A program made the translations under genes and the position numbers. Below are positions 53,414 to 63,131 of a stretch of 64,000 nucleotides of DNA, in pieces (positions within the stretch are counted from its first letter, which is position 1; every line of letters begins with the position of its first letter). The stretch comes from Sphingomonas sp. Its GTDB lineage: Bacteria > Pseudomonadota > Alphaproteobacteria > Sphingomonadales > Sphingomonadaceae. The notes under the pieces are model-generated. The model was not told the origin of the DNA. It ran no database searches and saw only the letters and a list, made by a program, of their open reading frames with translations. The stretch covers positions 1-64,000 of the forward strand of contig NZ_JANYEK010000206.1 in assembly GCF_025363195.1 (NCBI RefSeq). Reading direction: 5' to 3'.

Positions 53414-54096
53414 CGCCCCGAATCGAACCCGAGATCGAGGTCGTGCGCAACGCCCGATCGCGGCGGGCAAAGCTGTCGGTCGATCCGGCTAGCGGCCGGG
53501 TACGCCTCACGCTGCCCCCGCGTGCGCCATTGAAAGCGGCCTTGCGCTGGGCGCGGGAGCACCAAGTCTGGATCGAGCGCCAGCGCGCGCGCCTGCCCGA
53601 AGCGCGACCTTTTATGCCGGGGGCCGTCCTGCCGGTCGACGATGTTGCGCTGTCGGTCGTTTGGGATCAGGCCGCGCCGCGACGGATAGTGCAGGCCTGT
53701 GGCGAGCTGCGGTGCGGTGGGCCGCTCGACGGGCTGTCGCGCCGGATCGAAACCTGGCTGAAGCGCGAGGCGCTGCGGATATTGAGCGCGGAGACGGCGG
53801 AATTCGCCGATAAAGCCGGTGTCTCCGTCGCCAAGGTGGCGATCGGCGATCCCAGGGGGCGATGGGGCAGTTGCACATCCTCCGGCGTGATCCGCTACAG
53901 CTGGCGATTGATCCTCGCCCCGGCGTTCGTCCGTCGATCGACGGTAGCGCATGAGATCGCGCACCGGGTGCACATGAACCACGGACCTGAGTTTCATGCC
54001 CTGGCCAATACGCTGACCGAAGGCCATCCGGACGAATCGCGCGCCTGGCTCCGGGCCAATGGCGCGGCGCTTCACTGGTTCGGCCGCGACTCCTGA
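53410..54096 (+). CDS. YgjP-like M48/SprT-type metallopeptidase
   Basis: WGSCTSSGVIRYSWRLILAPAFVRRSTVAHEIAHRVHMNHGPEFH. Confidence 0.93.
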   Translation: MTPRIEPEIEVVRNARSRRAKLSVDPASGRVRLTLPPRAPLKAALRWAREHQVWIERQRARLPEARPFMPGAVLPVDDVALSVVWDQAAPRRIVQACGELRCGGPLDGLSRRIETWLKREALRILSAETAEFADKAGVSVAKVAIGDPRGRWGSCTSSGVIRYSWRLILAPAFVRRSTVAHEIAHRVHMNHGPEFHALANTLTEGHPDESRAWLRANGAALHWFGRDS

Positions 54097-56240
54097 GCGC
54101 GGTCCGCCGGGCGCTCCGGTGGCGGCGGAGCGGAGCGTGGCGCGGTGTTGCGGCCAAGCACGCGATCCATCCACTGCTGGTCGAGTTTTTCGGTCTGTGG
54201 CGTCGTTGTCGTGGTGGTCGTGGTGCCCGGTTCCTTTGGTGGCACAGTCTTGGGATCGGTCCGGGGAACCGGGTTGCCGTCGGCATCGACCTGGGGATCA
54301 TCCTGCTGTGGCTGAGCGCCGGGATCGACCGGATTACCATCGGCGTCGACGAACAGGCCGTTATCGGGTCCGCCGAAATAGCTCTCCTGGTCCGGTTCGA
54401 GCTGCCATTCGGGTAAGGTTACCTTGGTGTCGAATTCCTCGACCGGGCGATTGGCGACGGCGGGCTTCATGAACGCGGCGAACGCCCGCGCGGGCGCGGT
54501 GCCGCCCTGCAAACCGGGGACGACCTTGGCATCGTCGCGGCCCATCCACACACCGGTCGTCAGCCCCGATGAAAAGCCGATGAACCAGCCGTCCTTGTTC
54601 GAGGTGGTCGTGCCAGTTTTACCTGCGACCGGGCGACCGATCTGCGCGGCCTTACCGGTGCCAGTGTTGACTGCGGTCTGGAGCAGGTCGGTCATCTGCG
54701 CCGCGACATAGGGCGCGACCAGCACCTGGCTGGTGTCGACCTTCTGCTGGTAGATCGTCTCGCCCTGCGCCGTCACCTTGGTGATGCCGTAGGGTGTTAC
54801 CGCCACGCCTTTGTTGGCGACGCTGGCAAAAGCGCGGGTCATGTCGATCAGGCGCACGTCGCTGGTGCCCAGCACCATGGCCGGATGCGTATCGATCGGC
54901 GTCGAGATGCCGAAGCGGCGCGCCATATCAGCAACCGTACCGAAGCCGATCTCCGCCCCGAGCTTGGCTGCGATGGTATTGACCGAATAGGCAAAGGCGG
55001 TTCGCAACGTCATTTCACCACGATTGGCGCCCGACGAATTGCGCGGACTCCAGCCATTGATCGTGACGGGTTCGTCGACCACCTTGTCCTCGACCTTGTG
55101 ACCCGCCTCCAATGCAGCAAGATAGACGAACAATTTCCAGGCCGAGCCCGGCTGGCGCACGGCCTGGGTCGCCCGATTATAGATCGAGCTGACATAATCG
55201 GTGCCGCCGACCATCGCGCGAACCGCGCCGTCCCGGTCGATCGACACCAAGGCACCCTGCGCATTCTTGGGCGCGTTGTTCTGGATCGCGGCGTCGGCGG
55301 CGCGCTGCATGTTGAGATCGAGCGTAGTCCACACGTCCAGCGGCCGGCTCGTTTCGTCGATCAGCACTTCGAGCTGCGGCAGCGCCCAATCGGTGAAATA
55401 GCGCACGCTGTTCTGCTTCGGCTCGGGCGCCAGCGTCACGCTTTTGGGGTCGGCGGCGGCGGCCTGGGCGGGCGTTATGGTGCCGGTCTCCGCCATCAAC
55501 TTGATGACGACGCCAGCGCGACCGATCGCGGCTTCGGCATCGGCGGTGGGCGAATAGCGCGACGGGGCCTTCACCAGCCCGGCGATCACTGCGGCTTCGT
55601 TGAGGCTAAGCTGATCGGCACCATGGCCGAAGAATTTGCGTGATGCGGCGTCGATGCCATACGCGCCGCCGCCGAAATAAACTTTGTTGAGGTACAGTTC
55701 GAGAATCTGGTCCTTGCTGAACTTGCGTTCCATCGCTAGCGCCAGGATCGCCTCGCGCACCTTGCGGCTGAGATCGTATTTGTTCGACAGGAAGATCGTG
55801 CGTGCCACCTGCTGCGTGATCGTAGACGCGCCCTGCAAACGCCGGCCGGTGCCGCGATTTTCGAAGGCCAGCTTCGCCGACCGCGCCAGGCCGATCGGAT
55901 CGACGCCGAGATGCGAGCGGAAGCGGCGATCCTCGACCGACACCATGGCATCGCGCATCACCGCCGGGATCTTGTCGTACGATAGCCATTCCCCGTAGCT
56001 CGGCCCGAGCGAGACGATCACCATGCCGTCGGCGGCATGAACGCGGATCATCTGGCCGTTGGGCGACGATTTCATCTCGTCGAAGCTCGGCAATTGCGCG
56101 CGCGCGACATAGACGGCGATCGCCAGACCGATCAGCGCAAGAACGCCGAGCCCGATCAGGACCTGAACGAGGCGCACGAAACGACGGCGCCACGGCGACC
56201 GGGTCTTGGAGCGGAATTGGGGGGAAGATGCGCGAGCCAT
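54072..56240 (-). CDS. penicillin-binding protein 1A family (transglycosylase/transpeptidase)
   Basis: VEDRRFRSHLGVDPIGLARS, STITQQVART, RQPGSAWKLFVYLAALE, GKTGTTTSNKDGWFIGFS. Confidence 0.96.
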   Translation of the reverse strand: MARASSPQFRSKTRSPWRRRFVRLVQVLIGLGVLALIGLAIAVYVARAQLPSFDEMKSSPNGQMIRVHAADGMVIVSLGPSYGEWLSYDKIPAVMRDAMVSVEDRRFRSHLGVDPIGLARSAKLAFENRGTGRRLQGASTITQQVARTIFLSNKYDLSRKVREAILALAMERKFSKDQILELYLNKVYFGGGAYGIDAASRKFFGHGADQLSLNEAAVIAGLVKAPSRYSPTADAEAAIGRAGVVIKLMAETGTITPAQAAAADPKSVTLAPEPKQNSVRYFTDWALPQLEVLIDETSRPLDVWTTLDLNMQRAADAAIQNNAPKNAQGALVSIDRDGAVRAMVGGTDYVSSIYNRATQAVRQPGSAWKLFVYLAALEAGHKVEDKVVDEPVTINGWSPRNSSGANRGEMTLRTAFAYSVNTIAAKLGAEIGFGTVADMARRFGISTPIDTHPAMVLGTSDVRLIDMTRAFASVANKGVAVTPYGITKVTAQGETIYQQKVDTSQVLVAPYVAAQMTDLLQTAVNTGTGKAAQIGRPVAGKTGTTTSNKDGWFIGFSSGLTTGVWMGRDDAKVVPGLQGGTAPARAFAAFMKPAVANRPVEEFDTKVTLPEWQLEPDQESYFGGPDNGLFVDADGNPVDPGAQPQQDDPQVDADGNPVPRTDPKTVPPKEPGTTTTTTTTPQTEKLDQQWMDRVLGRNTAPRSAPPPPERPADRAQESRPNQ

Positions 56241-56379
56241 GTGAAGCGCGGATACGGATAGGCGCTATACGCAGGCTGAACAAGCGCCAGAAATCGTGCG
56301 AAGGTTTGACGTCATCTTGGCCTGTCCCTTCAAGGGCGATCCGCCTCACTAGCCCGCATGTCGCCTTTGTTATGGTCCG

Positions 56380-57474
56380 TCAGCTGCGATCATGGCCGAT
56401 CCGGGTCGCGCGCGCGATGAGGTCCACCAGTATCGGCACATTCCGCGCCAGCGGGAGCAAGGCTTGTGTGATGTGCGGGCGTTCGGCGGCGCCGCGAATC
56501 CACCCGGCGAGACCGATCGGGCGGGCAAGATCGCGTGCGAGGCGATGCTGGAACGGGGCAGCGGCTGCGGAGCCACCGACGAGATAGGCGTCAGCGGCGC
56601 GGATTCCGCTGGCGATGGCGATGCCCATCCCTTCGCCCGCCAACGAAGGAATGACGCCAGCCTGATCGCCGAGCCGGAACAGGCCGGCTTCGCCGTTCCG
56701 CACGCGCCAACCATACGGCACGTTGGCGATGGCATCGATCCCGCCACCGATGCGATAGCCGAGCCGTTCGGCGAGCTGCGGACTTTCCGCAGCCAGCGCC
56801 GCGAGCAGTTTTTCGGGGTCACCCGCTTCGGTTAGGCGGGAGCGATGGACCGCCATGCACAAGTTCGCCGTACCATCTTCCTGTAGCACGATGCCGGCAT
56901 AGCCACGATCGAACAGATGCAGTTCGATCGCGTCGCCGATCAACCGGTCGAGCGCGGGGGCCGGGCCGAGACGCAGGCGCAAGCCGAGCGTCGGGTCCGC
57001 CCCGCGCGCCGCCTCGGGCCGGGCGAGGCCGCGCACATCATGCTTGCCGCTGGCGAGAAACAACGCCTCGGCTTGGAGCATCGTCCCATCCTGAAGTCGC
57101 GCCGCGCGACTGGTCGTTTCTCTTACGGTGACGCCCCGCTCGATCACCGCCCCGGCCTGTGCGGCGCGGGCGAGCAACAGCGTGTCGAGGTGGCGGCGCG
57201 ACACCCCGTGGGCCGGGCGGGGCAAGCGTGCCTCGGCCACGCTGTCGCCGGAGAACAGGCGGACCGTGGCCACGCGCGCCGGGCCTAGGGCTTCGGGTTC
57301 GATGCCCAGGGTGGCGAGCGATTCGAGTGTCCGCCAACTAAGGAAACCCCCGCAGATCGCATCGCCGGTTTCGCGGGTGCGCTCGATCAGCAGATGCGGC
57401 GCCTTTGCACTGGCGAGGCGGATCGCCGCGCTCGCCCCCGCCGGACCGCCGCCCAAGATCAAAGCGGGGATCAT
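56380..57474 (-). CDS. FAD-dependent oxidoreductase (geranylgeranyl reductase-like)
   Basis: MIPALILGGGPAGASAAIRLASAKAPHLLIERTRETGDAICGGFLSW; GDQAGVIPSLAGEGMGIAIASG. Confidence 0.88.
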   Translation of the reverse strand: MIPALILGGGPAGASAAIRLASAKAPHLLIERTRETGDAICGGFLSWRTLESLATLGIEPEALGPARVATVRLFSGDSVAEARLPRPAHGVSRRHLDTLLLARAAQAGAVIERGVTVRETTSRAARLQDGTMLQAEALFLASGKHDVRGLARPEAARGADPTLGLRLRLGPAPALDRLIGDAIELHLFDRGYAGIVLQEDGTANLCMAVHRSRLTEAGDPEKLLAALAAESPQLAERLGYRIGGGIDAIANVPYGWRVRNGEAGLFRLGDQAGVIPSLAGEGMGIAIASGIRAADAYLVGGSAAAAPFQHRLARDLARPIGLAGWIRGAAERPHITQALLPLARNVPILVDLIARATRIGHDRS

Positions 57475-58157
57475 CGAAGACGTTCGACGCAGAGACGGAA
57501 CGGGAAGTTTCTGGTTATTCGGGCCTGGGATATTCCCGCCTCGGCGAGGATCGGTGGCCATTCGCTCGGGCGATAGGATCGCGCGATCGACAGGGTGCCG
57601 TCGTGACGCACGATGCGGTGCCAATCGAATATCCGCGCCAGAATTGGAAAGCCCCAATGCGCGAAACGATGGCGATGCAGGTCGTTGACCAGCCAGCCCT
57701 TCGCCGCCTTGCGCTCCATGAAGCGCAGGAAGGCGACCAGCTGCTCCTGCGTCATATGATGCGCGACCAGGCTGCTGACGATGAAATCGAATGGGCCATC
57801 CTGATCTGCGTAATCGCCGGTGATCCAGCGGATCGGCAAGCCCGGCGGCGTGTGCGCACGCGCAGCGATTTCGCTGCGGGGGTTGAGATCCACGCCGACC
57901 AGTTCGGCGACGAGCCCTGTCCGTTCAGCCCAACGCGCGATGCGGCGCAGCATGTCGCCATCCCCAAAGCCGACATCAAGCAAGCGGAAGCCGGTCATGC
58001 CTTGCGTGCCGCGCTCAAGGAAATCGAGTGTTGGGCGCCCCGCCATCGTCACGACATTGACCTGGGCGAGATCGCCGACCACTGCGGCATAGGTTTCCGC
58101 GTCTAGATCGTCCGCGTCCATCAACTCTTCGGCGATGGCGCGCCGCGCGAGGTTCAT
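57471..58157 (-). CDS. class I SAM-dependent methyltransferase
   Basis: FRLLDVGFGDGDMLRRIARW; DFIVSSLVAHHMTQEQLVAFLRFM. Confidence 0.88.
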   Translation of the reverse strand: MNLARRAIAEELMDADDLDAETYAAVVGDLAQVNVVTMAGRPTLDFLERGTQGMTGFRLLDVGFGDGDMLRRIARWAERTGLVAELVGVDLNPRSEIAARAHTPPGLPIRWITGDYADQDGPFDFIVSSLVAHHMTQEQLVAFLRFMERKAAKGWLVNDLHRHRFAHWGFPILARIFDWHRIVRHDGTLSIARSYRPSEWPPILAEAGISQARITRNFPFRLCVERLR

Positions 58158-59236
58158 GATGCGCTCCGGAAACCGAAGCCCTCGGCGGCCAGGCCGGGGC
58201 CAAAGGCGAGCGCCACCCCGTCGCGGATCGGCGGACCTTCCAGCAGCCTGGCCAGCGCAAACATCAGGGTTGCGGACGACATATTGCCGTTTTCCGCCAG
58301 CACCGCGCGCGATGCCGTCAGTGCGTCGGGCGCGAGCTTCAGGCTGTGTTCGACGGCATCGAGGATCGAGCGTCCGCCGGCATGCACCGCCCAGCCGTCG
58401 ATCTCGCTCGGCGCGCGTCCGCCGGTCGCGGCACGCGCGAAATCGGGATCGGCGAGGCCAGCGGCAATCCGCGCGGGGACCTCGCCCGATAGGTGCATCG
58501 CGAAACCGCGATCGGTAATGTCCCAGCGAATCAGCGCGTCCGAATCCGGAAGCGTGGTGGCAAAAGGCTGGCCGAGGGCAAAGCCGACGGGTTCCGCAGT
58601 GACGATTCCCGCCGCCGCGCCGTCGCCGAATTGCAGCATGGCGAGCAGGGGTTCGATTGCAGGATTGTCCTGCAGATGCAGCGTGGAGAGTTCCACGCAC
58701 ACCACCAGCACGCGAGCCTCCGCGTCGGATCGAACGATGTGTCGCGCGCTGCGCAAAGCGGCGACCGCGGCATAGCAGCCCATGAACCCGACCAGCAGCC
58801 GTTCGACCGAGGGCGACAGGCCGATTCTCCGTGCGATGATCTGATCGACGCCCGGCGCGACAAAGCCGGTGCAGCTGGCGACCACCAGATGGGTGATGTC
58901 GCCAAGCGGGTATTGCGCGCGCAACGCATCGATCGCCGCGATCGCGAGATCGGGCGCGGCGGCGGCGTACAACTGCATCCGCTCGGCCGTGCCGGGCAGG
59001 ATTGCATCGGCATAGAATCCGCCCGAATCGACCGGCGATCCACCATCGTCACCGATCGGCAGGATCGACCAGCGATGCGCGATTCCCGCCCGGCCGGCCA
59101 TGCGATCGAACAACCGCGCCTCGCGCGGATCGGTCAGCCTGGCGCGCGCCCACCCGATAAAGGCGTGGTGGATATCGTGGCCGGGAACAGCCGTGCCGAC
59201 TGCGTTGAGATAGGATTGGGGGTAAGCAGGGGGCAA
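58154..59236 (-). CDS. type III polyketide synthase
   Basis: Catalytic triad context: ASCTGFVAPGVD (Cys), WAVHAGGRSILDAVE (His), LAENGNMSSATLMF (Asn). Confidence 0.94.
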   Translation of the reverse strand: MPPAYPQSYLNAVGTAVPGHDIHHAFIGWARARLTDPREARLFDRMAGRAGIAHRWSILPIGDDGGSPVDSGGFYADAILPGTAERMQLYAAAAPDLAIAAIDALRAQYPLGDITHLVVASCTGFVAPGVDQIIARRIGLSPSVERLLVGFMGCYAAVAALRSARHIVRSDAEARVLVVCVELSTLHLQDNPAIEPLLAMLQFGDGAAAGIVTAEPVGFALGQPFATTLPDSDALIRWDITDRGFAMHLSGEVPARIAAGLADPDFARAATGGRAPSEIDGWAVHAGGRSILDAVEHSLKLAPDALTASRAVLAENGNMSSATLMFALARLLEGPPIRDGVALAFGPGLAAEGFGFRSAS

Positions 59237-59450
59237 AAGCGGCTTTCAGAAGCGCAGGGTTGAGCCCCCGCGTCGATCGCTTAACGCTACTCCTTTGCAG
59301 ACGATCCGCCAGCGGGAATTTCGCGCGCGCCCCGGCGAAGGGTATAAGCCCCGATGATGCCAAGGAACGTGGTGCCCCACAGGGGACAAAGATGGGCACT
59401 TAGATCTTTGGAGAATTTCGGTTCGGCACGGCTGAAAGCGCGCCGCTAGT

Positions 59451-59846
59451 CTAACCGGCGACCGCATTTGTTACATATGTCCGCGCGTTCCCACCGGCAA
59501 TGGGTTGCGTCGATCTCACGATCACTATTGCTCCAACCGTCCACCGACCAATAGCGCGCCTCCAGCGCCCTTGGTTCGTTGCTCGGTCCCAGCGGCGATC
59601 GCCCTGCCTATGCATCGGAACGGTCCCGTAGCTCGTGAACGTCGTAAGCACGTCCGCATGCCCAAGGTTTTGCGACCACGCCTTCATGGCCTCGGCGGAA
59701 AGGTCCAGCGACATTCCGTAGTGCACCAGCATATCGCGTAGGCTGTGCGGATTGAAATAGGGCAAGCGCGCCTCCGCGAACGCCTTCAAACACGGTGCTA
59801 GATCACGTCGCACGGGAAATACCGCGGCGATGCTAACCTGATCTAT
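59451..59846 (-). pseudogene. 5'-truncated tyrosine recombinase/integrase remnant
   Basis: FNPHSLRDMLVHYG (HxxR) and WSQNLGHADVLTTFTSYG (LGH...Y); frame closed by a stop at 59847-59849 with no N-terminal domain. Confidence 0.8.
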
Positions 59847-59919
59847 TCACCGGCAGCGTTTCTCAGCCGATGGGTTAGCGCAGGCGTGGTGTAGTGGTGG
59901 GCAAGGCGCATGGGTCCGA

Positions 59920-61480
59920 AGCGCCTGTCTCATCGCGGGTTCACAGTTTGGGGCGGAGTTGATGGGCGGGGTTCGTTTGGCGGCCACTGCCGCATCGATC
60001 ATGGTCCCGTGGTGCGCAAGTTGAGCGCGATGGATCGGAACAGCGCGGCATCGGAACAGGCGCTTGCGAAGGCGATGCGGATGCGGCTGGTGGTTTCGAC
60101 GATGCGCGCGGCGACCTTGAGCAGCCGCAGGCGGATGGTCGCGAACTCGGCGGTGCGGAGCGTGGCGGTTGCGGGCATAGCGTGCCGCACGGCCCACATC
60201 AGCCAGTAGGCGGCGGTGTGAAGGATGAGCCGCATCTGATTGGCGTTGGCCGAGCAGCAGGAGGTTCGGTCGCTCTTCAGCTGCGTTTTATGCAGCTTGA
60301 TCAAGTTTTCCGCCTGGCCGCGGGCGCAGTAAAGCGTGTCATAGACCCGTTCAGCGCTGCCCTCGGCAAGCGAGGTGACAACGAGGCGGATGTCGAGGCC
60401 GAGGCTGCTCGCCTCGATGCGAGCAACGACGCGACGTTCGGTATTCCCCCAGGTTTTCGCAGCGTAGCGCGTCTCTGCGTAACGCCGTAGTTCGACCAGT
60501 CCCTGCAATGCCCGGTCGGTCGCGCAGGCATCGCCTTCCCGGACGATGACGGGATCGGCGTGGAGCGTGCGGTTGCCGGGCAGCCCGAAGATGTAGTCGA
60601 TGCCGTTCGCCTCGCACCAGGCCATCGGCTCTGGCCGACCGTAATGACCATCGCCGCGCAGCGTGATCCGGGTATCGGGCCAGTGGCGACGGATACGTCG
60701 CACGAGCCGGCGAACATGGCCGGCGACTTCCTTGCCCGACGGCGTTTTGCCGGTGCGCAGCAGCATCGCAACCGGCCGCCCGGTAGCGGTGTCGTAGACA
60801 TGGATCGGCAGGAAGCAACGCTCGCCGTAGTGCCCGTTCCAGAAGGAGAGCTGCTGCGCGCCGTGTACGACGTCGACGGTATCGTCGATGTCGAGCGTCA
60901 CCGCCGCAGGCGGCACCGGGTAGCTCGCGCAATAGAGGTCGACCAGCGTGCCGGTCAGACGGATCAACTCGCGCGTAGTCGGCGCGTTCTCCCACCGGCT
61001 CATCGTCGGCTGGCTGGCCAGCCCGAACGGATCACCCGGCAGTTTGCCGAGCGCCAGCTTGAACCCTGGATCATGCCGCAGGGTGTCGAGATCGTCGGCG
61101 TCTTCATACCCACACGAGATCGCCAGCATGCGGGCGCGCAAAATGTCGGCGACCCGGTGGATCACCCGACCCTGATCGCGCGGATCAGCGATGCAGGCGG
61201 CGAGCCGATCCGCGATCCTCAACCGCCGCTCGGCCTGTGCGAGCAGTAGCACGCCGCCGTCCGACGTCAGCCGACCGCCGTCGAACGCGGCGGTGATTTT
61301 TCGACCACGAATGGCTGGGAAGGTAAAGGAGAACCCGCTATCGTCAGCCATGGCGGTCGTGGCACTTTCTGTCTGGAGCAGAGGGATGGCGTAAGCACCC
61401 TTTCTCTACTCCAAACCAGAGACTTAGACCACGATCGCCACCACCAATTTGCGCTCCCGATGAATAATCCGGGCTAAGGA
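59920..61480 (-). mobile_element. IS1380-like insertion sequence (boundaries approximate)
   Basis: Contains the transposase; possible imperfect terminal repeats near TCATCGCGGGTTCACAGTTTGG (59930-) and the reverse complement of CCAATTTGCGCTCCCGATGA (to 61463). Target-site duplication not resolved. Confidence 0.6.
59999..61351 (-). CDS. IS1380 family transposase
   Basis: LTSDGGVLLLAQAERRL, LDIDDTVDVVHGAQQLSFWNGHYGERCFLPIHVYD, GRPEPMAWCEANGIDYIFGLPGN. Confidence 0.93.
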   Translation of the reverse strand: MADDSGFSFTFPAIRGRKITAAFDGGRLTSDGGVLLLAQAERRLRIADRLAACIADPRDQGRVIHRVADILRARMLAISCGYEDADDLDTLRHDPGFKLALGKLPGDPFGLASQPTMSRWENAPTTRELIRLTGTLVDLYCASYPVPPAAVTLDIDDTVDVVHGAQQLSFWNGHYGERCFLPIHVYDTATGRPVAMLLRTGKTPSGKEVAGHVRRLVRRIRRHWPDTRITLRGDGHYGRPEPMAWCEANGIDYIFGLPGNRTLHADPVIVREGDACATDRALQGLVELRRYAETRYAAKTWGNTERRVVARIEASSLGLDIRLVVTSLAEGSAERVYDTLYCARGQAENLIKLHKTQLKSDRTSCCSANANQMRLILHTAAYWLMWAVRHAMPATATLRTAEFATIRLRLLKVAARIVETTSRIRIAFASACSDAALFRSIALNLRTTGP

Positions 61481-61708
61481 CGTTTCGCCACTCCCCCGAC
61501 GAGTAGATCGGGCTCTTAGTAAGGGCGGTTTTACGGACGCAAATGCCTCCCCACAATGCCCAAGACCGGGTGATACGGTCCCACGCGGACACGATTGCGT
61601 TGGCTTCGTGTTATTTCTACGCCGAAGGCCCCCCGGCAAAAGATCGAGGAAGCGTCGTTCGAAGGCTGACCTTGACCGTCAACAGCGCAAATTCCTTGCA
61701 GCTGTGAC

Positions 61709-61730
61709 CCTGATGTGGTATCAGGATACC
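61709..61730. promoter_or_regulatory. nested/overlapping palindromes (operator-like) upstream of the RHH-like gene
   Basis: CCTGAT-gtggt-ATCAGG (61709-61725) overlapping GGTAT-cagg-ATACC (61717-61730). Confidence 0.5.
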
Positions 61731-61742
61731 CGTTGAACCGAG

Positions 61743-62099
61743 GTGTCTATGAAAACAAGCGTCCATGACAGCGTTGTAAAATTCAGGGTTAACGAAGCGC
61801 TGTTGGCACGCGCCGCGATCCGGGCACACAGCGAGGGCATGACCCTGTCTGAACTCGTCCGATCGGCTTCGGCCGTATCCTTTGGCGTGACGCGTTTCGT
61901 GATGACAACACCAGCCGGGGCGGGCGGATCGAACTGGTCGAAGAAGTTCTTTTCCTGCATCTTAACCCCCGAAACGCTGAATGAAGTGATCGGCGAAACC
62001 ATGTTGGAAAGCGTGCTGAACAACCGCGATTTGTGCGGCAACATCGCTGCGGTCGGCCTGAGCAACCAGATGGCTGAATTTAATCACGCAGCATCCTGA
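61743..62099 (+). CDS. orphan protein with ribbon-helix-helix-like N-terminus
   Basis: MKTSVHDSVVKFRVNEALLARAAIRAHSEGMTLSELVRSA resembles RHH/plasmid-type DNA-binding N-termini; remainder unrecognised. Confidence 0.55.
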   Translation: MSMKTSVHDSVVKFRVNEALLARAAIRAHSEGMTLSELVRSASAVSFGVTRFVMTTPAGAGGSNWSKKFFSCILTPETLNEVIGETMLESVLNNRDLCGNIAAVGLSNQMAEFNHAAS

Positions 62100-62417
62100 A
62101 GCTCACGGCGCAAAACCATTATCGCTCAGAACAAGGCCGCCAGCGATACGGCAAAAAGTCCATATAATTCAAGAGATGCAAAGTCCGAAAGCGATTCCAA
62201 GTTCGCTGCTGCTCAAGAGGCAACACGAAAGAACGAAGAGGCTCAGGCTGATGCGCAGGCTGCGAAGATGCGGCCTAATGGCAAAATGACAATCGATCAG
62301 GTGCCACAGAACGCGCGCTCAATCGTTAGTGCGCTTTTAGCTGGCAATCTAGGCATCATGCTCACCACGAAGATATAGCGCTATGCGTCGCTAAATCCAC
62401 CGCACCCACCCCAGAGC

Positions 62418-62448
62418 AAAAAGCCGCCACCCTTTCAGGCAGCGGCTT
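62418..62448 (-). terminator. Rho-independent terminator of the PEP-CTERM gene
   Basis: Minus strand AAGCCGC-N14-GCGGCTTTTTG, with inner CCT-GAA-AGG, 24 bp past the stop. Confidence 0.8.
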
Positions 62449-62471
62449 AGCGTTCATCGGGAGATGAAATG

Positions 62472-63092
62472 TTATGCGAAGCTGACGGTCGTCTTTACCT
62501 TGCGGCTGCGAGCGGCGGCACCGATCATGCCGAAGCCGAGAACCATAAGGCTCCAGGTGGCTGGCTCGGGGACGGCAGCAACAGCCGTATCGGCATAGGT
62601 CCGGAAGGCGTAATCGAAGGCCGGGAAAGACCCATAGCCTGGGTTGGCATAGGTTTGACCGAAGGCGTATGGATTATTGACACTTCCTGCGATCCCGTAA
62701 CCGCTCGTGCCGGTGAAAACGAGATAGTAGGTCTGGTTTGAAACGATCGAAGTGGGCGTAAACGAAACGTCGATCCATTGATTGTTCGCACTGTAATTAG
62801 CGCTGCCGCTCGCGAGCAAAGTTGCTCCGCTAACGTTGGGGAGGTTGGTGTAAAGCGCGATCGTCAGCGAACCGGGACCCGAACCAGCAGATGCCGTCAG
62901 GTAAACGCCAGCGCCGGTGATATTGGAGGCACTCTGGCGGAAGGACTGAGCCAGACCGGTCTGACTGAAGACTGCCATAGAGACGGTTGTGATCGTCTGC
63001 TGTTGGTCAATCGCGACTGCTGCGTTCGCAATTGCTGGTGCTGCAAATGCGTAAACGCCGGCCGCAAACATCATCTTCGTCATCATTTTCAT
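62472..63092 (-). CDS. PEP-CTERM sorting domain-containing exported protein
   Basis: N-terminal signal peptide; C-terminal VPEPATWSLMVLGFGMIGAAARSRKVKTTVSFA. Confidence 0.95.
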   Translation of the reverse strand: MKMMTKMMFAAGVYAFAAPAIANAAVAIDQQQTITTVSMAVFSQTGLAQSFRQSASNITGAGVYLTASAGSGPGSLTIALYTNLPNVSGATLLASGSANYSANNQWIDVSFTPTSIVSNQTYYLVFTGTSGYGIAGSVNNPYAFGQTYANPGYGSFPAFDYAFRTYADTAVAAVPEPATWSLMVLGFGMIGAAARSRKVKTTVSFA

Positions 63093-63131
63093 CGTATTTC
63101 CCCCACCCGCTTCAATGCGTTGCAATCCTCC

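Noticed and set aside
59237-59450. Possible tRNA as integrase target next to the integrase remnant
   Set aside because: No cloverleaf or T-loop (GTTCRANNC) pattern could be found by eye.
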